Under the pieces are notes generated by a model. It saw nothing but the letters and a program-made list of their open reading frames with translations. It ran no database searches and was not told the DNA's origin. Shown piece by piece: positions 58,851 to 64,000 of a stretch of 64,000 bases of DNA (position 1 is the first letter of the stretch; each line of letters starts with the position of its first letter). A program made the translations under genes and the position numbers. Origin of the DNA: Ottelia alismoides (Eukaryota > Streptophyta > Magnoliopsida > Alismatales > Hydrocharitaceae); assembly GCA_037367405.1 (NCBI GenBank), contig JAZKJV010007250.1, positions 62,001-126,000 of the forward strand, in the 5' to 3' direction.

Positions 58851-59741
58851 CTAGAGAGGATTGATCCAAGGACCATCAACAATAGGATAAATGATGCCCG
58901 CACTTGACCACTTGTAGATTTCATTCTTAACAACCTCTCGTAGATTGGGATTTAACCGTATTTGCATTTCTCGAGAGGGTTTACTATTATTTTCCAGATA
59001 TATGTGGTGTGTACATAATATCAGGCTTATTCCTTTCAAATCAGTTATTTTCCATCCAATAGCTTGGGAATTTCTTTTTAAAACCTCCATGAGTTGGATT
59101 TCCTGAGTGTGATCTAGGTTGGCATTGATGATGACTGGTTGAGTGTGTGCATCATCAAGGAAAGCATACTTCGGATCTTGGGGTAGGGGTTTTAATTCGA
59201 CAATGGATGTCGGTGGAGTTAGAGGTGTAGTTTCTTCTGATGAATCTATCAAAGAAATGGTTTCATAAGGTTGCTCCATCATGGGCATGATCATGGCTGA
59301 GGTCAATGCAAGTTCAGAGTTTAGTGTGTCCCATGCATTATCAAGCTCATCAATTTCTTGTTCGGTGAGAGGGCATGGTGGAGCTTCAAGTGCGAGATTC
59401 ATATAGTATGTGGAAATTTCATGAGAGGTATCCTTATAAGTGGATCTAGAGGTGTTCAGACTAACCTCTAAAGGATCTTTGGAGAAATGGATAGGAGCAA
59501 AGCCATCTTGTATGTCAAGGACAGCACAACTCTCTATCCAACCACAGTCTTCAGTCTTAGAGTCAATAAAAGTGGGTATGAAAAGACCAACAGGTATGAT
59601 CTTGCCATTGATTTTAAATTCTACTTTGACCTCCTTATAATCAAAAAGTGCTTTGGTAGTAGCTAAGAAGGGTCTTCCCATAATGATGGGTGTTTCACTC
59701 AGTGTGTTTGCGAGATCCATATCCATCACAACGAAGTCCAC
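58851..59741 (-). pseudogene. E3 protease C-terminus to RT fingers
   Basis: This continuous frame of 296 codons starts with DFVVMDMDLANTLSETPII and GRPFLATTKALFDY, the second half of the aspartic protease. It continues through an acidic linker with ELKPLPQDPKYAFLDD and LKRNSQAIGW to RT fingers (RLNPNLREVVKNEI, AGIIYPIVDGPW). A stop falls after INPL, where relatives continue with VVPKK, and the RT goes on in the same region. It is the longest intact stretch of pol in the window, showing that E3 is much younger than E2. Confidence 0.85.
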
Positions 59742-59786
59742 AGGAAATTAATGTCCTTGAACGGTGACTATGACATCCTCAAGAAG

Positions 59787-60623
59787 TCATATTGGTCTCT
59801 TCACCAAATGATCAACCATTTGTAAAATCATCAAGACAGATTTTAGTTTCCCTAAGTCAAAGTGCTCTAGGATAGCAGTAGGGAGGAGATTAATCGAGGA
59901 GCCATTATCTAACAGACTGCACTCGAAAGTCAAGTCATCGATTGTGCATTTAACCAAGGGTGCTTCTGGATCTTTCTTCTTGGTGGGCAGGAATTGAGAA
60001 ATGACATTTAATGTGGCTTGTGGAAGCACATATTTTTCAGTCTCTTCTTGATCTTTCTTATTCTTTCCCTTTGATTTCCGCTTTGGTGTGCATTTTTCCT
60101 TTAAGAATCGGGAGAAAGATGGGACTTGTTCAAGGGCTTTCAGGAGTGGGATTTCGATGACAATGTCTGAGAACAGTTTTTCTAGCTCTGGATCGATGGT
60201 GGATGATCTAGTCTTTCTTCGGTGAAGAGCTCCAAGAAAGGGGATGGCTATGGTTGGGGAGGAAGTAGGAAGCATGGTTGTCTCAATTTGTTCTTCTTCA
60301 TCATCAATCTCTTCTTCAATTTCTATTTGATCCTCAAAAGCAAGCGATCTGGTGAAAGCAGATGTGGTTTTCTCGTTTGTCAGAGTTATAGCATTAGTAG
60401 ATTGGTTTGAATGGGTTGGGGTTTTAAAATTCATTTCATTCCTAGGTGCTTGTTGTATGGTCCCTTGGTTTGAATGATTTGTCCTAGGAGGTGTGAAAAA
60501 TCCTTGATTTTGGTTTTTGAAGCCAGGTGGTGAGGTGAAAGACCCGGTAGGTGGTGGAGTTTGGAGTACTCCAAATGAGATAGCCTTGTTGGTGTTGGGA
60601 TTTGGCAGAGGTTGAGGTGACAA
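59787..60623 (-). pseudogene. E3 gag-protease linker and protease N-terminus
   Basis: A frame of 278 codons. Residues 1-85 are Pro/Asn/Gln-rich linker and about 95-115 are acidic (IEIEEEIDDEEEQIE). Residues 140-175 carry the pre-protease block (IEIPLLKALEQVPSFSRFLK). Residues about 215-270 are the protease active-site half: QFLPTKKKDPEAPLVKCTI and LLDNGSSINLLPTAIL. The usual D-(S/T)-G triad reads D-N-G, a change that should impair catalysis. A stop after VKRPI separates it from the second protease half. Confidence 0.85.
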
Positions 60624-61314
60624 GGGTAGGATGTAAGACCTGATCTCGGCAAATTGCCAGGAATTCTCAGAGTTGACTTGTTGTTGAGCTTCAGTGTCAT
60701 GTTGTTGTGCTATGGCAAGCTATTGTATAGCTTGAGCCAAGGCATCAAAATTCACAGTAGTAGTGGGTGGTTGGGTCACTGGTGGTGCTATCGGTTGTCT
60801 GGGTTGATGGTGGTTATTGTATTGTCCTTTCCACCCAGTATTCTGTTGTTCTCTCCATCCTGAATTTTGGGTGTTTGAATATGACCCTCCTTATTTTCTT
60901 TGTATCCAATTCACAATCTTAGGGGTCATGTCTTGATTATAGGTGAATGGGGTGTGGCCAACTTCTTGAATGATGAGATTAGAAATGACACCACATGTGT
61001 TGTTCGAGACATTGTTCATAGTCAATTTTCCTATGGCTTCGGTCATAAGGTCCATTTGCATGGATAGAGTTTTCCATTTATCATTGTTTTCCTCGATCGA
61101 CTCATTGATGGTTTTCTCTTTGTTGACTATGTGTACTGGTTTCACATGGATGTTATATTGCTCAATGGAAGAGTTGTTCTCTGAGTTGTCAGCCATGTTC
61201 TCAAATAATATATGCAAAGTGTTCATCACGACAAATATAGTTACCATCACATGATCCATCTATGACTCTCTTGAAAGATGTGTTTATGCCCTCATAGAAT
61301 AGTTGAAATAATTT
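60624..61314 (-). pseudogene. E3 gag C-terminal region
   Basis: The frame 60891-61259 reads DKWKTLSMQMDLMTEAIGKL, the coiled-coil-like block following capsid in Athila gag. After a stop comes a Gln/Asn/Pro-rich stretch (TQNSGWREQQNTGWKGQY at 60830-60880) and QAIQ..AIAQQ. No CCHC knuckle is seen; Athila gags often lack a clear one. It joins the capsid part with at least one frameshift near 61300. Confidence 0.7.
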
Positions 61315-62034
61315 TCACTTTGGGATTGCATGATGAGGGCATTTCCTGAGTATCTCTTTGAAGCGTTCCCAAGCCTCGTGAATGGGTTCGTCGGTCTTCT
61401 GCTTGAAGGAAGATATGGCTTGTCTCAGGGCATTGATTTTTCCTACGCGGAAGAATTTTTTTATAAAGGCTTCTCTCAAGGTATCCCATGAAGTGATAGG
61501 GGTCTCATAAATCCTCAACCACTATTGAGCTCGTTCTTTTAGAGAGAATGTAAAGGCCTTCATGTAGATGTACTCTCTTTCTATCCTAGAGATACTCATT
61601 GTGTCACAAGTTGTTTGAATGTCTTGGATATGAAAAAAAGGATCTTCACTTTCGATTCCGTAAAATTTTGGGATCAGAGGGATGGATGTAGGTTTGATTT
61701 CAAAGGCTGCTACCTCAGGTGGGATCTGGACCCAATGAACTAGATCTTCAAGGGTCGGATTGTATTGTGTGCTTATGGGCGGTCCCCTGTTCAGAGGAGC
61801 TATGACTCGGTGAATGGTGGCATTTTCCTCTCTCAGAAGCTGTAATTGTTGGAGGATGAGGTCCATGGGATTCGAGCGGTTTTCTTCTCCCATATCATCT
61901 ATATCGGGTGTGTTCTCAGATTTCTCACTCGAACAAGATGGGTGAGATTTTGGTCTATAGATTGGATCATAATCTAAGGGTTGTTGCAATGGATTTTTCA
62001 GAGGCCTACGACCTAGCATACACAGCACAAACAC
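61315..62034 (-). pseudogene. E3 gag capsid region
   Basis: The frame 61522-62034 (170 codons) contains PMDLILQQLQLLREEN and IPPEVAAFEIKPTSIPLIPKFYG. It ends with EDPFFHIQDI and AFTFSLKERAQ. One stop later the second frame (61315-61518) gives TSWDTLREAFIKKFF and PIHEAWERFKEILRKCPHHA. Together these are the complete order of blocks in an Athila/Tat capsid, which packages the element RNA. Damage is a single stop plus one shift, mild compared with E2. The likely start lies at or near 62034, about 0.8 kb after the primer-binding site. Confidence 0.85.
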
Positions 62035-62848
62035 CGGATAAGTTGTTGATTCACCAACTCACAAAAAAATTGTCGCGGAAGCGGTTATCTTTTTTATTTT
62101 AATTTAGTGAATCAACAAATGTTATCAGAGAATTAAGAGTCCTTAATGAAGAGGTGGGTGTGGAAGATTGTGAGAAATCGATGTCCTTATTCGGGTGAGG
62201 GATCCAGGATGCGGTACTCAGATCAATGATCTGTTCTTCCCATAAGAACATGTGCCCAACGCGTCAAGGAGTTACGACTTCTCCTTGCAATCCCACATGG
62301 CACCAGGAATTTTTGTCTCTATCCTAGGCTTCTATGTGCTCATGAATTTCTGTCAATCACCACGCGCGATCAAACAAGCATTCAATATAATCCGATTTCT
62401 CTTGGATCACTGTGGTGACCTTTCAAGCTTATCTTTTTATATGATCAATTGATGGTCTTTGAATTAGATTATCATAGAGGGAGAAGACCACGGAGATGAT
62501 GCAATCAAGAACTATTTTTGAATTTTTTCGGTTTAATTCGATGCGCAAACCAAATGCAACAAATGTAAATCTTAGAATGCCTATGTGAAAAGGGAAGCTC
62601 ATAGTGCCTGCACTTCTGGCGCTAAATATGTAATGTTTTGTCCTGTTGATGGCGAGCTTTCCAGAGGGGGGGGGAGAAATTAGTATTACAATTTTTTTCT
62701 ATTTGAACAAATTACAAGTTCGCTAAAAAATGCATGGATTCTTCATTTTTTTTATTTTTCAGGGTTCAAGTACCTGAAATAAAAAATGCACGGATTACAA
62801 TATTGAAAATAAGATAAAAATGGAGAAAAAATTGCAAATATTGCATAG
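62035..62848 (-). mobile_element. E3 leader (5' untranslated region)
   Basis: Between the primer-binding site and gag. On the minus strand it carries GTGAGTTGGTGAATCAACAA at 62046-62067, the same leader motif as in the other families, just before gag. A run of nine G on the plus strand lies at 62666-62674. No gene is seen; the frame at 62252-62452 is unsupported. Confidence 0.65.
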
Positions 62849-62866
62849 TCCCCGGATATGGTGCCA
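62849..62866 (-). promoter_or_regulatory. Primer-binding site of E3, tRNA-Asp type
   Basis: On the minus strand TGGCACCATATCCGGGGA matches the tRNA-Asp complement at about 14 of 18 positions, three bases inside the LTR end (..TGTCATCA). It fixes the orientation and left limit of the 5' LTR. Confidence 0.75.
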
Positions 62867-62869
62867 AAA

Positions 62870-64000
62870 TGATGACAAGATTTTTTGCAGTTTAAAAAGA
62901 TGATTTTATCGAGTCGTTGTCTTACCACGAATAATCAAGGTCAAACAAATAATATTACAAGCACAAGCATAATAAGAATACACAAGATGTATAGTGCAAG
63001 TAGAGGTTCGTATCTGCAGAGACTAAGCAAACTCGCAATTTTTGTTCCTTTTCTAACTTGATTCAAATCATATTCCATGGCGATGAGAGAAAATTATAAA
63101 ACCTTGAAGAGAAATGTGATCTATTGTGAAAATACTTACTATACTTAGAGTAAGCAAATGGGGTATGAGTGGAACTAAGTAAGGAACTAGGGGATGAATC
63201 CCAATTTAATATGGAAAAATGAGAGTCACTTGTAATTTTTCAGAGAGCATAATAGAATATAAACTTGAAATGCATATATTATAGAGAACTTTGAGAATGG
63301 CTTACAAATAGGAATGCTTCCAAGTTCAACTTAAACAAAATACTAATGTAATAAAAATGCAAGGTGATCGTATAACAGGAGAGTTGTTTCCTTCCAAATT
63401 CAACTTACATAAAATAACATAAGGAAAAAATGCTAGATGTAAATAAAGATAGGGAAGAAGACTTCTCTATTGGAGCTTTCAGAGACGACGGTGGAGTCAC
63501 GAGATAGCGGCGACATGAAGATGGAGGCGTGGAGACGAGCGCGAAGGAGGTCCGCACAGGCTGGAGTACGCGGAGATGGAGCTGGACTGCACGGAAGAGG
63601 TGCGCGCTCGCTGGTAGCCGCGCGAAGTGGTGCAGGCTGAAAGGGATAGCCGTACGTGTAGAGGAAGAAGGAGGGAAAGTCGAGGGCTAGAGAACTTGTG
63701 CCAGGAAAGAGAGAGTTGCATTGAGGGAGAGGTCACGAGACCCTTGGTGCCTTGGGGGACTCGTCCTTTTATGGATGCTATATACATCCTTTGGCTTTTG
63801 AAGGGTCTTCATCTCATGCACAAAAAGATAGAAGAAATAAATACATTCATGCATAGGGAAGTTGCATGGGCAAGAGAGAGAAGAATAAAGAGAGTATTTA
63901 CGCATTGCATTACGTGGAAGGCTCAATGTGCATGAAAGAGAATTGTGGTGCCCCATGCACAACCAATAAAGAAAGTGTATATTACCTTCAAGCCCCTCTT
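62870..64000 (-). mobile_element. E3 5' LTR, continuing beyond the window
   Basis: On the minus strand the LTR ends ..TCTTGTCATCA at 62870; TCATCA is the inverse of the TGATGA that opens LTR Z. Within it are GTTTGACCTTGATTATTCG (inverse of 62930-62948), comparable to the GTTCGACCTTGG stretch of the other LTRs, and a G+C-rich block from 63480. Its start lies right of the window. Frames at 63497-63962 run on both strands and are not genes. Confidence 0.75.

Overview
The window is plant nuclear DNA made almost entirely of transposable elements. I found no intact host gene, tRNA, rRNA or CRISPR array. It is A+T rich, and most of it belongs to Ty3/gypsy LTR retrotransposons of the Athila/Tat group. 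The evidence is primer-binding sites like the 3' end of tRNA-Asp, reverse transcriptase of the FMDDFS(V/I) type, very long LTRs (about 2-3.4 kb) and polypurine tracts of the form TTTAAGTATAGGGGG. Two other marks fit a flowering plant: a CACTA transposon with plant-type subterminal repeats, and a fragment resembling plant mitochondrial rps1. The species cannot be named from the sequence.

Layout. (1) 1-17658: a head-to-tail array of a non-coding LTR element, called family 1 here, arranged LTR-internal-LTR-internal-LTR-internal-LTR. Neighbouring units share one LTR, and a small foldback element sits in the third unit. (2) 17659-24453: at the end of the last family 1 LTR the array passes into the 3' half of a different element, family C. 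It has a gag-protease remnant with a damaged active site, a 180-bp duplication, hairpin/polypurine repeats, a polypurine tract and a complete 3' LTR. (3) 24454-32652: a minus-strand LTR fragment, then decayed A+T-rich DNA with a possible LINE scrap and foldback-like repeats. (4) 32656-34971: a complete non-autonomous CACTA element with ATG target-site duplications. (5) 34975-41740: unassigned DNA, then LTR, primer-binding site and 5' internal region of a third family, B. (6) 41742-41984: the rps1-like fragment. (7) 41990-51608: a decayed minus-strand Athila element, E2, with its 3' LTR; it keeps gag, protease, RT and RNase H but has lost most of integrase. (8) 51609-55800: 5' LTR and leader of a second family C copy. 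(9) 55840-64000: a better-preserved minus-strand Athila element, E3, cut off by the window's right edge.

The families are probably linked functionally. Family 1 and family C lack polymerase genes but carry the cis signals an LTR element needs: LTR termini, primer-binding site, leader motif and polypurine tract. E2 and E3 belong to the group that encodes the proteins. Several structured motifs recur across families whose primary sequences differ: a palindrome at the first bases of the LTR, a hairpin in mid-LTR, a leader motif before gag, and hairpins that end in polypurine tracts. Partner sharing is an inference. The repeated motifs are visible directly.

Most boundaries without a recognisable terminus are good to tens of bases. 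Similarity was judged by eye.
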